From assembly GCA_965178125.1 (NCBI GenBank), contig OZ237763.1, forward strand, positions 372,001 to 436,000: DNA of 64,000 bases. The letters run 5' to 3'. The notes below the pieces were generated by a model. That model was not told the origin of the DNA. It ran no database searches and worked only from the letters and a program-made list of their open reading frames with translations. Each line of letters starts with the position of its first letter. Position 1 is the first letter of the stretch. A program made the position numbers and the translations under genes. Shown one piece after another: positions 34,711 to 48,399 of this stretch. Origin of the DNA: Bilabrum cf. latius (lineage: Eukaryota; Bigyra: Bicosoecida; Bigyra; Bicosoecida).

Positions 34711-37700
34711 TTATAAGATGGACAACTTATTTTCACCAACTTCTGCGTCGATCGATCCAGAATGCTCACCACCAGGCATTTCCAGAATGTCCGCAGGTCT
34801 CAGGTCGTACTCAACGAATCCTGCTGGTACGGCACTCAAGGTCTACAGCACACCTTTACTGGCGGAATTACCATCAAGTACAGTAGTGAGTGAGCGATGC
34901 AGGCTACCCAACACTGCAGACTGGTATGCGTGCTTGCCAACGTATTTGTTGGGCATGTGCCACACGGTGCCGGCGCCGTAGCCTGGCGAGCCCGGCCTCG
35001 ACCATCCAGCGTCCACCACCTTTGTAAACCCGCATGCAAAGTACGGCTCTCCCTCCGCCAACTCGATAGGCGGGTATGCCCAGTGTCTTGCGCGCCACGG
35101 TATCGGTGACATGCAGCCCGCGTGCGAGGCCATGTATCGCAGCATGTAGGATGGGAGAATGAAGCCTGCCTGATGCACGTTGACAGGAGCGTGAAGCAGA
35201 ACGTCTGGACCACAACCACGATCTTGAAGTCTTTTCGGCAAATTTCCTGTGCCAGACCACGGGTTTTTGTAGTTCTAGTTCATCTCTGTTATACAGCCTT
35301 CACGCTGCCGGTAGATTGGCCAGCCGTCGTTCAGCTCAGGGCAGCCGTTCACCAACCTCCTCTCCTTCTGCCTGGTTGCCTATGAGGCCTCTAAATATGG
35401 ATTAAGTTTTTCGTATTGCAGTAGACCGGGAACCATGAGCCTTGGTAGTCGAGGCCTGTTCCACGACTGCCCATCGGCGGTTGTGTCCATCCAAGCCGCG
35501 AGTTCCGGGCGCACCCAGTCTGCGTGGACTCGCCCGAGCACGTGCAGCAAATGTTCAAATCGAAGCAAGTGGTCCTCCTCGTACATTGCGATGACGTCAT
35601 AATCAACAGCCCGTGTGTCTGCAGAGCCGGCTGTGCTTGTCTCGTGTTGCAGAGAGGAGGATGCAGCCGCGACCACATACTGCGACCGGACATACCACGG
35701 AAACGATACGCCCAGAGATGCCGGGGCAGGTGCAATCGCCAGAGACAGTGAGATGCCTTTCGATGACCGAGCACGGTCCCAAAATGGCTGCCTTGCCGCC
35801 CAGCAGACTAGGTGCGCCCCTGCTTCCTGTGCGCTCCTCGCGCTCGTAGGCAATGTATCGTTGCTGTTCTATTGGCAGCGACCCCACGCATCCTCTACAA
35901 ATTCGGTGTATATCCCCAGTGCCTGAGAACTATTCGCAGCTTTGCTACCCCAGCAAGAGGCGGATCTCCACGCCTAGTCGCACCGCGCTTGCTTGTGACC
36001 CTGACGATTTGTGCCTATGCTTGCATTGCTGCACAGCGAAGTGTCACTTAGTGATGCGCCAGCAGCCACACGGATATCAAGTGCCACAGCAACACCGTGC
36101 CGCCTTGAGAAAGTCTCGGCCGTAGTAGAGAGCGACTGCACCACTCGCTTGGCCCAATGCGACCTGGATACCAAGTCATGCGAAAGCAACACGACCAGGG
36201 CACGGATGGTGGGGGTGTGCTTCTCCACTACTTGGACACTGTCAGTGGAGCCTGAAGGGGCAGGCATTGCGTCCACTTGCTCCTCCTTCCGTATTGCTCG
36301 AGGCGATGCATGAAGCTGGAGGTCTTCGCCTCGTGCGCTCATCTGCAGCCGCCATTCACTGTGTGGATCCAGCGGGTGAATCTTAATGTGGTCCATAGAC
36401 AGTCGAATCGAATTAGTGTCTATGACCGGGCCATCACCTCCGCTTGTAGCCGCTCGCACGCAAGTAATTGGTCGTTGCTTGTGATCCCGCGACTGGGAGC
36501 TCCGCTCCAAACCAAGTTCTTCCAGGCTCGGGATGGGCGGCTGCCATCTGGGCATGTTCTACCGCGTCAAATCTCTATGAGTTAGGATGGCTTGCGGGTC
36601 ACCAACCCACCACTCTTTCCGAAGCAGCCGGCCCATCGAGTCGTCATTACCAGAGCCACCAATTGCTGCATCTTGCTTCCCGAACTGCACGTGAAGATCC
36701 TCAGCGCCCGACTTCGGCGTGCTTACTGCAAACGTGCTAGCAATGGCACCTCTCACGTGGCCTGCACAGCGCACGTGCCGGTCAGCTGGGAAGCGGAATG
36801 GGGTAGAGGACACCTCGCCATGCAGCTTGTGCAGAGTCCTGGCGGTGGCGGCCATGCAGTCATCCAGTGTCATCGACTAGCCAGCATCATCCACTCCATT
36901 TTGAGCGTCGATTACTGCTCGCATTAAAAAAGCTGCCATTTCCTAGCTGCTCAGGTTGGAAAAATCGAAATTTGGAGTACCGACTGCTTGTCTCACTGCG
37001 TCCACCACGCAGCACGCAGCCGAGTCGGCAATCGCACTGATCCTACGCATCTTTCCGACGAACGCATTCGCAGCTGCGATCTTTATGCATACAGCATCTT
37101 CATCTGAGCTTGGCATATCGATCGACTGTGCGATGGTATTACCAACTTGAGCTGCTCCGAAAGAGTTGTCGAAGAGCCCCGGAGGCAGCGCATAGGCAGA
37201 GACCGACGGCTCTGACACGGATGGGGGGCCCGTCCATCTCTAGAGGCCCGTGCTAGAGTCGATGTGCTGGGTGTACGTGGCAGCTGGTAAGCGGCGCCGC
37301 AGAGCATGCAGGGCAAGCACAAAGTCGCAGGCTCGCGCTATCCCGGAAGGAGCAGGATCTGCTGCTGCTGCTGCTGATGTCGTTGACTTGGAGCACCACT
37401 GCACGAGGGTGTCCCAGGCGGCGTCAGTGTTACCCGGGCTAGCCATGCCTGCAGACCTGCGTGGTTGCGTCAGATAATTTAAGCTCCGACGACTCTAAAA
37501 ACCGCCTGGGCTGCAATGTGTAGTCGTACTGCCAGCGGTGCAGTTGGCCTGTGCCGGACCCATGGCCGTGCCGCCCCCCAGGTCTGACAAGATCTCAACA
37601 TGGGATCGGAGGACTTCAGCCGCTCTCCGTTGCAGCCTACGACTCGCATGATACCGGATTTCCTTTCGCAAGCTCATGCTGGCACCCGCACTGCCTGGTG

Positions 37701-38499
37701 CTTTGGAGGCATCTGCGCTGCTTGGGGCTGGATCGGCCGCAGATTCCACCGAGTCCAAAACGGGGACACCATCCGCTGCCTCCCTGAGGCCAAGGTACAC
37801 CCGCGCAACGGCGAGGTCCGGATGCAGCTGATGGTTAGATGTTAGTGGTTGCACCTTTGCAGATGGTGCATGATTTCGTTGACGGGCGAGTTCCTTTGCC
37901 AAGCCAGAGCCGAGCAGCACCTGCCTCGTGGCCTCGACCAGGGCATCGTGGGAGAGTAGGTCGGAGAGCAGCAATGTGCTTCTGCGGTCCGTACGCGCCT
38001 GTCGTATTGTCTGAGCACTGGTGCTTGCAAACGACAAAACGGCGCCGTTCCAGAGCTCTCTGGCCCGGTGCAGCAGTTGCGAGGTTCGTCGTGCCGATCG
38101 AAGCAGCGGCTGGAGCTTGCGCCGTACGGTTGGTGGCAGCTACGGGGAGGATTCTTCATGATATTTGGTCCTCTAGGAAAACTCCCTTGGCGTTGCTTCT
38201 CCCGCCGCCGCCATTCGCTCCATTTCGCGGCCCAGCATTCGCTCCATCGAGTCAAAATGGCTCCACAGCTTTGCATCTCCATCTTGGGATGCAGCTCTCG
38301 AACGGATCCAGGTTAATGCGTCATGCTGTTCTCTTCTTGTCCAATGGGACGATGGCTAGGTCAGTGCATGACTGCCATTCTGCGTGCTCGAATCTGACGC
38401 GAGATTGACGCTGCCAAGCGGGCCATTGTTGACAATACCTTTGATTGTAGGCGAAAGGAAGGCATAGAAAAGCACCAATGCTATTGTATTTCGCGGCAT
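34711..38499 (-). CDS. 1,262-aa secretory-pathway protein of unknown function, 13 TAG codons
   Basis: A single unbroken frame runs from ATG 38499 to TAA 34711 once TAG is read as Gln. TAG codons begin (low coordinate) at 38356, 38173, 38140, 37495, 37240, 36943, 36877, 36559, 35974, 35869, 35380, 35275 and 34843. The N-terminus MPRNTIALVLFYAFLSPTIK is a good signal peptide or anchor. The middle is helical and Ala/Ser-rich. The C-terminal 450 residues look enzymatic: IRALVVLLSHDLVSRSHWAK, YDVIAMYEEDHLLRFEHLL, MVPGLLQYEKLNPYLEAS, GYGAGTVWHMPNKYVGKHA. The acidic YEEDH and this order recall Golgi glycosyltransferases, but I cannot name a family. It lies head to head with the sulfatase, 133 bp between starts, so the two may share a promoter. 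Confidence 0.8.
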
Positions 38500-38632
38500 C
38501 TATATGCCTTATACATCAAGCCACCACATTTAGTCCGACGATTGGGAACCCGGAAGTCAGCAAGCTGCGCGCGTCTCTACAAGTTGGCACAGCAATAAGC
38601 CTCGCTGCGCTGCAAAAGATCACACCCTCTCA

Positions 38633-40686
38633 ATGAAAAGTGCATGCTACGTCGTCGCGGCGGCGGCTACGTGCTCAGCGATCCTCGCGGGAAGCACTTG
38701 TGCTGCAGCGGAAGTTGGCGGCAAGAAGAATATCCTGCTGTTCTACGTAGATGATTTGCGCTGGCAAGGCTTCGGCGATATCGGTCCCCAGTTCATGAAA
38801 ACTCCTAATTTTGCCCGACTCATGAGTGTGAGCCCTTCGTGACCTCGTTTCCTCCGCTACCAGTTGACTCACTTTTGGGCTCGTCGACGAGCAGGATTAA
38901 ACGATCGCAATTGTACCATTCTGATCGCAGATGGGCATGACTTTTAAGAATAACTAGGTGCAGCAAGCCGTATGTTCCCCAAGCCGTGCGAGCTCTTTGT
39001 GTGGCTTGCGGCCGGATTCGACTGGCGTCTGGAACCTCTACGATTACTTTAGGAACCAAATCGAGGACAGGTACGGTTACAACGTAACCACACTCCCTCA
39101 AGCTTTTAAGGACAAGGGCTGGCGCGTTGGTGGATCTGGCAAGAGTGAGTCACGCGGGGTCAGGCGAGTCACCATTGCAATCTGCAGTGTGATGCCACCG
39201 CTGGTGGCAGTACTGCCTCGCTTCCAGTCGCGCTATCGCAGTATTTCACCCGGGCCATGCATCTGGTGAGGGGGTCACGGGCCCCGGCGATGATTACCCC
39301 ATCTCCTGGACGGAGCCCTACTTCCACGCGCCTGCACGCTAGGAATTCCCCTGGAACGCAACTAGAGAGCACAGCTGGATCGACCTCGACAAGCCGGAAG
39401 AAGCCTTCCCAGACGCCTAGATCGTGCAGAACTCGATCAGTCAAGTCAAGCAGTTCACCGCTGAGACCCCCGACAAGCAGTGGTTCGTGGCTTGCGGCGT
39501 CCACAAGCGTGAGACTCGCCTGCCGATGCTTTTCAGCCACATATGAGACTGCCGATCCAGCTCCATCCATGCCCGCCAACTCACAGGCATTCTTGTACTG
39601 CCTCGCAGCCCACCTTCCATTTGTCGCCCCCAAGAAGTACTACGATATGTACCCGCTAGACACGATCAAGCCTGCCACAAACAGCTACGTCCCTAAGAAC
39701 CTGCCCGATATCGAGTGGAGCGACTGGGGCGAGCTGCGCAACTACGAGGACATCGCCGCCCTTAACCTCTCCCGTGCGGAGGCCAACGACATGCCTGACA
39801 GTGAGGCAGTGCTGTTGAGGAGGGGCTACTTTGCTGCCACCTCATTCACTGACAACCAGCTAGGCGTGATGTTGGATGCGCTGAAGGAGGGTGGACACCT
39901 TGACAACACGATCATCGCCTTTACGGGTGACCAGTGAGCACTGGACTGAATGCCGTCACATTGGCTGCCCTGCACAAGTTTGACTGCTCTAAGTAATTTT
40001 TGTCTACCCTGCATACCAAATATGCCATGCCGCACTCTCGCAGTGGATGGGACCTCGGCAACCACGCGCACTGGACCAAGCACACCAACTGGGCCAGCAA
40101 CACTGGAGCGCCACTGATCGTGGTCTCGCCCGACCACCCCCAGTCTCACGGGGTCATTAGCGATGCCATGACCGAGACCGTGGACATCTACCCCACCCTG
40201 CTTGACCTGGCGGGGTATCCAGTCCCCAAGCGTCTCGAGGGCTTCTCCCTGCGGCCTCTGCTGGAGCAGCCCAGCAAGCCTTGGAAGAAGGCTTCCTTCT
40301 CGCAGTACCCGCGTGACACCACCAAGGGTCCCCACAAGAACGAGAATTACCCCCACGCAATGGGCTACAAGGTCACCACGCAGGACTTCACCTACACCCG
40401 CTGGATGAAGTTCGACAATGCCACGGCTACCCGTCACTTTGACGAGGTCATCGCTGAGGAACTGTACGACCATCGCATGGACAACGGCTCGGCACCCCAG
40501 CGGTTCGAAGACTTCGAGAACGTCAACGTGGTGGACGATCCGGAGTTCAAGACCGAGCTGGAGAGCCTGCGGGCGATCCTCAAGGCCAACTGGAACGGCA
40601 CCGATGTGGTTCCCTAGTGGGCCGTGGAGGAGCACAACCGCAGGCAGCTGGAACTGGGCTCACCCGAGACGGTCTGGATGGACTGA
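38633..40686 (+). CDS. Iduronate-2-sulfatase-like sulfatase, five exons, four TAG codons
   Basis: The model is join(38633..38827,38931..39144,39242..39508,39609..39933,40044..40686), 547 residues, close to human iduronate-2-sulfatase (550). A signal peptide (VVAAAATCSAILAGSTCAAA) precedes NILLFYVDDLRW with metal-binding Asp. The catalytic formylglycine motif is VQQAVCSPSRAS (Cys80). Later motifs: GKIFHPG, SWTEPYF, GVHKPHLPF (formed across a splice), FTGDHGWDLGNHAHW (also across a splice), and SHGVISDAMTETVDIYPTLLDLAG. Introns of about 100 bp have GTGAG donors and tcgcag acceptors. TAG encodes residues 74, 170, 196 and 525; residue 196 aligns with Gln in the human PDKQST segment. Substrate is probably a sulfated polysaccharide, extracellular or lysosomal. 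Confidence 0.93.
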
Positions 40687-40876
40687 TACGCGTGAATCTG
40701 TGTTGGAGACCACTGCAGGTATAGGTCTAGAGCTGCGCATGCAATGGAATGATTGTACCCCATCCTGTATGCTGGAGTAGGTACGTCGTGGAGTGCGGCT
40801 CGTGAAGGTGAGGTACCTGGCAGATTTCTATGTGGATGCGGCTCCTGCGACGACATATATGGCATTATATCGCAAG

Positions 40877-43800
40877 TCACTGAATGGCTGGTCTTCGCAA
40901 TCCAAGCGGGCTGCCCCCGGCCTTCCTTAGAGTCTGCGTCATGTGCTGGCGCGCGTGCGCGTAGGCCACAGCCCCCTTGCCCGTCTGCGCGATCCTTTGG
41001 TCCCGCATGTGAGCGAATGCCTCCTCCTCATCCTCCTTGTCGTCTGCGGGCGCAGAGCCAAACTGCCGGCCCCAGGCACCGCCTGCCGCTGCGGGGGCAG
41101 TCGCTCCTGGGGTGGGCGCCCGCCCCCCGCCGCAACCCAACCCCTCCCCGTCCATGCCATACCCTCCGTACCCCCCGCCGCCCACTCGCATTCCGATGCC
41201 GCCGCCCGTACCCGTTCCCCAACCGCCACCAGTGGCACCCGAAGCCCCGCCCATGGACCGGATGGTTTCAGACGCAACGAAGGGTGAAGCCGTTGCACCC
41301 GTGCCCAAGGGTGTCCAGGAGTCGCCCAGCGCGGCCTCGGGCGTGACATTGCTGGCCATCGCGCCGCGCTCTCCGCTGGAGGTCGCAGATCCGTCCAGCT
41401 GGACACCGTTGGCGCTTGCCCAACGCTGGAATCCCTCCAGCAGCGCCCCGCGCGCGTCCTATGCGGCTGCCTCGGCCTCCCCCGCAGCCGCACGCGTATC
41501 ACGGAAGCGTCCAAACGTGTCACGGTAGGCTTTCCTCGCCTCTCTCTCTGCCTGCAGGAGCGACAGCTCTTCCTGGGTCACCACCAGATCGGGCTCTTCC
41601 TGCGGCGTGCTGCTGCCGCCTCGCGACCCGCCCTCGATTCCAATAGAGCGCGCAATGGCCTGCCACCTGGGAGCACCGCCGGTGCGCTCCGCGGCGTCCC
41701 GCAGCTGCCTCCTAAGCCCATCAATCCTCTCCTTTGCCTGGTTTACTGCGCTGGCAGAGCTCTGCGCTTCCGCGCGGCGCTGCTGCAGCCGCTTCCTTGA
41801 AAGGGCGAGCGATTCTGCCAGTCCGGAGCCAGGGGCGCCCGGCTTGCGGAACTCGTCCCATGCGCGGCGCCGGTCCATACCGCCATGCACCTGCCCCTGT
41901 AGCTGCGCTCGCCCAAAAGCAGGGCCCCCATCGTTTCCCGCACTCGTGGCCTCTTGCTTGCTCTCCTCTCCCCCGCCACCATCGAGATGGGAGCCTCTGC
42001 CGGCCCCGGTCCCGCTGCTGCTGCTGCTGCTTAAAGTTGGTTCAAACCCGAGAGCAGCTGCCTCTTGTCCCTCCAGCGCGGCGCCTACGTCTGCCCGAGC
42101 CTGGGCCTCGAGCGCGGTGGCGGGTCTAGCTGCGTGACCAGTCATAGGCCTGGCTGTCGAATCAGCCACACCGAGCCCGACCCCGTGGTCGTCTGACAGA
42201 GATCCAACCAGCTCACCCCCGCCGGCGTCAACGTGCCGCCCCCCAGCCGCACCGCCTACGCCTCCACCCATGTCTCCGGCCGCTCCAAGCCCCCCATCAG
42301 CGCCCCCTGCCCGCGCCACGGCCGAGCCCACGTCGGCCGCTCTCCTCTCGGCAGCGATGAGCCTCTCTTTCATGAGTGCCAGAGTCTCTCGCATCTTTCG
42401 AACGCTGTCAAGTTCCAGCGCATCCATCTCTTCGTCGGGTCCCCTGGCTTTCAGGAACGACTCCACTTCGCTTGCCAGCTGTGCCTGCTGCTCGGGGGTG
42501 TACTCGTCGTAGGCGGGGCCGCGCATGGCCCCACCACCGGACGGACCGGCAGAAGCTCCAGCTCCCGCACCGCCGGTGGCAGCCCCCCTTCCTGCCGCCA
42601 GTGCGGCATGCATGGCCAGTTCCTGCTTGAGCTCTCGAATGATCCTGGCCTGCTTGTGCGCGAGACGCACAGGGTCGGTGGTCATGCCTGCGGGCGCGGG
42701 CCCCGCCCCCGCCGAGTGCTGCTTCACCCTCATCATCCGCTTGGCGAGCTGCAGCGTCGACACAGTTTCTTCCAGGTGTCGAGCCTCGCACCACACGCAT
42801 GCCAGCAGCAGCGTCATCGAGGCGCCGCCCAGCGAGTCACGAAGGATGCTCGTCAGCTTGGTCTGACGGAATGGCACGTGGCCACTGCCGTCGCCTGCCG
42901 TCAGAGCCACGACGCATTGCTCCAGGAACGCGAGTGACCGGTTGATACTCATGGATTCCTTCTTGAGCGCGGGGTCCAGCATGGTCGCGGGGAGGTCTCG
43001 TGTGCCTCCGCGGCGGGTCACCATGGCCTCCGGAGGTACGTCTGCCAGCAGCGTCTTGCGCAGCCGCTCCGATCCAGCGAGATCCACGAGGTTGAGCTTG
43101 CTGTGGCGCACCCTCTCTCCCGCGCCGAGCCTGGACCGCTGCGCAACGTGCACGGTGAATATGCAGTGGGAGCGGTTAGAGCTCTTGTTGAGCAGGTGCT
43201 CGGCAGTTCTCCGTCGCAACTCCCCTTGGAAGAGCGCGTCCAATGCCTCCGTCTCTGACTTGACGGGCACTCTGGTCAGCCCTCGCACGACCACGCCCTG
43301 CGTCCGGTCATACGCCACCTAGTAGTCGGCCCCTCGCCCCACGGCGGCGGCACCAGCTGAGGACGGGGCCACTGCCCTCTGCATTCCGGTGGCTGTCGAG
43401 AGCTCGCCTCCCTGCATGGCTGCCTTCTTGAGCTCGGGTGCGACGTCCTCCAGAAGGTCGGTGATTCTTTCGTGGTATATCTCGAGGTAGGACACGGTCA
43501 CCTCGAACTGGGTGTCACGGCGGCCTGCGATTTCCTCGAATATGTGAGAGAGCGCTCGGGGCGCAACGCCCCGGCTGCGGTACTGCTTCGTGTCTCCTAT
43601 CATGGTGTACGTCTTGCCCGCACCTGTTTGTCCGTACTGCGTCGTGGAGGCGGGTATGGCGGGGTGGGTGCTGGTGGCGGTACTCTCTCGGCGGTCCAGT
43701 GTGCATGAAACGAGACAGCCTCCTTGGGCTCAAGACTGTCGAAGCAAATTCACAGCAAATACTGAGTCTCACAGCCATGATTGTCCCGCTCGTACCTGCG

Positions 43801-44277
43801 AGAGGACGTAAGTTAACAACAAACAAACTGGAATCGTATTGGTTTCATGGGCGTGCAATGCTGCCTGCATACTCCCTTTGCTCGGTCTCTGACAGAGTCT
43901 CACCATCAACAACCTATTGAACAACAGGTCTGCATTGTGTCTCGTACACAGTTTCTTGTTCGCTGTTGTGCAGCACGCTATCAAACTTGAAGCCCCAGTC
44001 CTCCCGTCGGTTCGATACTGAGTGTGTCGAATCTACTGCTCGATGCACTCGAACAGTCTGCGAAATGAGATTAAATGCTCAATTATTACATGATGTATTG
44101 TGCACTTGAACAGCAAGGGTAGCAGTGGATGCTACATCTCTGTCTTACACCTGCGTCCGGATCAATGCGGACCATATCAGCAGCAAATGATGCTGTTGGC
44201 CTCGTTCGCACCGCAACAGTAACACCACGCCGGGTTGCATCGCCAAATAATGCGGCTGCAGCTGACGCGCCAGACAT
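40877..44277 (-). CDS. KIF9: Kinesin-9 (KIF9/KLP1-like) motor protein, four exons, three TAG codons
   Basis: The model is complement(join(40877..43636,43773..43795,43904..44017,44151..44277)), 1,007 residues, ending TGA. Kinesin-9 works in the ciliary axoneme. The N-terminal motor reads VTVAVRTRPTASFAADMVRI, DWGFKFDSVLHNSEQETVYE, GTIMA-YGQTGAGKTYTM (P-loop, spliced), RGVAPRALSHIF, SSNRSHCIF (switch I), LVDLAGSERL (switch II) and VPFRQTKLTSILRDSLGG. Order and wording match KIF9 better than other kinesins. Exon 3 is a 23-nt micro-exon. TAG gives Gln77, Gln194 and Gln815; residue 77 falls at a Gln of KIF9 just before its DGYNG motif. After the motor come coiled-coil and Gly/Ala-rich regions and a tail. 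Presence implies a flagellated cell stage. Confidence 0.95.
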
Positions 44278-44600
44278 CTTGGAACGATTCAGCCGCGTTT
44301 GCAGTTGAAAAGGAAAGTACTTTTCCGTTCAGGAGCTTGCCGGTTCTAACCAACTGAGGCGAGCATGATTGTATTTAGGCGGCAGCTCAGGCAATTTGCG
44401 CGTCTGCTTCCTACAAGCAGCGGCCTACATCCGCTTATAAATGTAATGGCAAGCTTTTTCGATTAATTGGATCGTTATGCATAGCGCATGGTGGAAGTGC
44501 TATGTTGCGACCAGACCGCCTCATGCGACCAACCTGAATCGACCGGTCCGAGCGACCGAGTGCGATTCACTCAATACAATCAGACGGGACAGAGTCCAGA
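44278..44600. other. Divergent spacer between kinesin-9 and the ankyrin gene
   Basis: About 320 bp separating two genes read outward; it should carry both promoters. No gene recognised. Confidence 0.4.
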
Positions 44601-46817
44601 ATGGAAACACTCCAACCTTTTGGTCGCCCCTCACGATGCTTATGTTGCGATATTTGCGCCAGAATCCTTGCAGGGGACGAGGAGGCTGCTCTCCAAATGC
44701 TTCGCAAAACCATCGCAGGGCAGCCATCGCGCGACAAGGGCTCAAAATCTTCGTGCGCCGAGGATATATGTACGCATATATCTTCACAGTCAGAGGGAAT
44801 CGGCGATGCTTGTGAGCGCAAATCGCATGAGGACGAAGCCAATGCGTATCCGTTGCCGGGCTGGGCCGCTTGCCGCAGGTCCTGCTCCATGCTGTCGACA
44901 GGCACGCTCCGCTGTTCGGATCCCCCAATCAAGAGAGTTTCTACCTCTCTCAAGTCGATGGGCACGGCTAGATCCGGCGGGAAAAGCTCGGGGCGGGGGT
45001 CAACTTCGACATCATCGCCAGCGGCAGCAGTCGCTCGCACAACGGCGGCGAAGCGGTTTCGCAGGATGAACGCGGAGTGGGGCCGATCGGTGCTGCACGT
45101 TGCGAGCGCCTGTAGCCAGCCCAATATCGTCGGCTTGCTTGTTTTGAACGGAATTCCAGTTGGCGTTCGGTCTGCCTTGAGCTACTGGGGTGGACTCACT
45201 CCCATGCACGAAGCTGCCGCTGCTCGGTCTACCGAAAGAAGCCTGGCCGTCGTTTGGATGCTCATCTCAGCAGGCGCGTCTCTGCACAGCACTACGCGTA
45301 CTATGTGCTACACTCCGATGCACTGGGCGTGCTCCTAGGGCGAGAAATCCATTGCGACTGTTGCGATGCTGCTGCACCACCCTGACGGGCTGGACAGCGC
45401 GCTGCGTCGGAACGCGGTGGGACAGTCGGCTATTCATGGGGCCCTGGATCGACTTCCTGCACGAAATTTACGCACCAAGGACGAGCTGTCATGCGGGGGC
45501 AAGAGCAGCGGCGCAGATACCCACGCTGGTGACGGCATCGATGCCAATGGTGCCTTGTTCGAGGCCGGCCCATCGAGCTTGAGGGGCGACGCTGCGGTAT
45601 TGCTCCTCTGGTCGGCAATGCAAGCTCGTCTGCACTACTTGCAGCTTGCGGGCGACCGTTCATCTACAGAACAAATACTGTCTCAGATCGAAGAGCTGGA
45701 GTACTGCTTCGTGCATCGTGTTGGCTCACTTGGCCCCGGCGAAGAGAACGATCCCTGTGATGGTGATAGCACTGCCACACAGGCAAACAGTCGCAGGAAT
45801 GCGGAAAATGCTGCATTTTCCGGTCGAATGTTGGGACTAGAGCACGTTCTCGCCAGTTCTGTTCGGGCAGAGTAGTGCTGCCATTTCTGGAGCACCATGA
45901 CGGTATCGGACCCACCAAGCACTGGCTCCCCTGAGAGCCCGACGTCTCCAGCTTCACCCACAGCGTCGATGACAAGAGACCATACAATGTATGGGGGAAA
46001 TGTGGCTGGAGCTTTTCCTCCTCAGTCCGCAAGCAGGCTGCCCCTGAGCAGTGGCAGTGGAAGCAGCCGTGCAGACTCGGCAACGGGTAGCGCTAGGAGG
46101 CCGCGAGGAGTCTATTTTTAGAGTCGTTGGGACACAATGGATGGAGATGTAGAAATAGAAGGGCACGATTTCGACTCACCGGGGTCAAGTACAACTAGCC
46201 CGTGGGCTGGCGTCGCTGCCAAGACCAGCCACGGGCCGCCTCCGCAGTCGACAGCACCAGTGGCACTTGCAGGAGCAGCTGGTCGCAACGGCGGCAAACG
46301 GTGCCGGGCAGACTCTGGGACGAGGTTCAAGTCGGTACCTTGCGATGGGATGTCAGCTGGTGCTCGGAGCGCGTTCCTGCTGCGAAAGGCGGCGAGCACG
46401 GCAAGCGGACAGCGATTTATTCGGCTGATTGCGAGCAGGGAGGCGGGTCGCGAGCAGGTTGACATGAGCACCTGCGTAGATGCGGTGCTGGATGCAAGCT
46501 CGATGGCGCATGGGTGCTGGTGGTGGTGGAGACAGTCTGCATGGACGGAAAGGGTGGCACAGCACCGGACATCGAGGCCAAGGGGTAGGGTTGGTGCGAG
46601 CGCGAAGCAAGTGCTCGAAGAGCCCTACGCGCTTCTGCTCGCTTCGGCTGAACGAAGCAGCTCCCGAGCTGCCCATCTTCTCCGTTTTCGGCGCGCTCGG
46701 GCATGGCAGCTAAAATTACTGCAGCGTGGTGCGTTGGTTGGGGCCCAGCTTGAGGGCGCTGCCGCTGGTGGCAAGCTGGGAGGGGATACTACGACCAGCT
46801 CATCGAGGCCGACGTGA
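44601..46817 (+). CDS. Ankyrin-repeat protein, three TAG codons
   Basis: The frame from ATG 44601 to TGA gives 738 residues. TAG codons encode Gln246, Gln425 and Gln507. Residues 155-285 contain ankyrin repeats: GRSVLHVASACSQPNIVGLL, GGLTPMHEAAAARSTERSL, and YTPMHWACS-TAG-GEKSIATV, where the TAG falls in the helix turn that often reads xQGx in ankyrins. The N-terminus has a Cys cluster (CLCCDICARIL) and Ser/Gly-rich segments. The C-terminal 300 residues are Ala/Ser/Arg-rich with helical blocks (EPYALLLASAERSSSRAAHL). No signal peptide or membrane helix. Function is presumably protein binding. Confidence 0.75.
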
Positions 46818-46899
46818 AATGCCAAAGGTGATTGCACCAGCAGAACACTAAACTAAGTAGTCAACAAGATGATTTCGTTGCATTGAGCTGGCGATGCAA

Positions 46900-47373
46900 T
46901 CAGTGGCCACCAGCTGCCCCACCACCGGACACGAGGGCCTTGTTGTACGGACCTCTGCCATCTGCTTGCAGCTCGACATATCGTGCGGCAAAGGCAGTTT
47001 CGGGGCACGTTTTCTTAGGTAATCTGCGGTCCAGCCAAGGACCGTCGGGCTTAAAGGCTTCTTTCCAGAGCCAGCCAATCTCGTCCGATACTCGCGGTGG
47101 CAACCCATCTTTGCTCTTCTCTTGGGGGTCCTTCGAGAGGGCTTCTACCTTACCCTTCATCTCCGCAAGCGCTTTCCTATCGGTATCTGAGACTTGCACC
47201 TCGTGGCCAATTTTGCCGGTAATTGCTTTGAATTGCTTGTAGTTCGGCTCGAAGCTCCTATCAGGCTCTTTTTCGCACGCCGCCATTTCACGGCGGATTG
47301 CCTCGCGTTGCTGCTGCACTCGTGCAATCTCCGTAAATACCTGTTTCCCACTTACTCCTTGGTCAAGTGCCAT
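46900..47373 (-). CDS. Small charged coiled-coil protein, unknown
   Basis: This frame gives 157 residues from MALDQGVSGKQVFTEIARVQ to TGA. The first half is helical with heptad-like spacing (VFTEIARVQQQREAIRREM, DRKALAEMKGKVEALSKD); the second half holds aromatic-rich conserved-looking text (SDEIGWLWKEAFKPDGPWLD, TCPETAFAARYVELQADG). No signal or membrane segment and no TAG codon. Size and composition recall small microtubule-associated axonemal proteins, but this is only an impression. It converges with the ankyrin gene. Confidence 0.65.
   Translation of the reverse strand: MALDQGVSGKQVFTEIARVQQQREAIRREMAACEKEPDRSFEPNYKQFKAITGKIGHEVQVSDTDRKALAEMKGKVEALSKDPQEKSKDGLPPRVSDEIGWLWKEAFKPDGPWLDRRLPKKTCPETAFAARYVELQADGRGPYNKALVSGGGAAGGH

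Positions 47374-48399
<1,026 letters not shown>

Noticed and set aside
38955-38957. TAG as tyrosine, suggested by the sulfatase site before VQQAVCSPSR where many sulfatases have Tyr, Phe or His
   Set aside because: This column is variable. The P2X, NGQS and RNase HII sites favour Gln and do not fit Tyr.
43637-43826. Coding exon reading FDSLEPKEAVSFHAHW upstream of the kinesin P-loop
   Set aside because: The match to the kinesin FKFDSVLH segment is found properly in exon 43904-44017, and splice phases work with the micro-exon instead.
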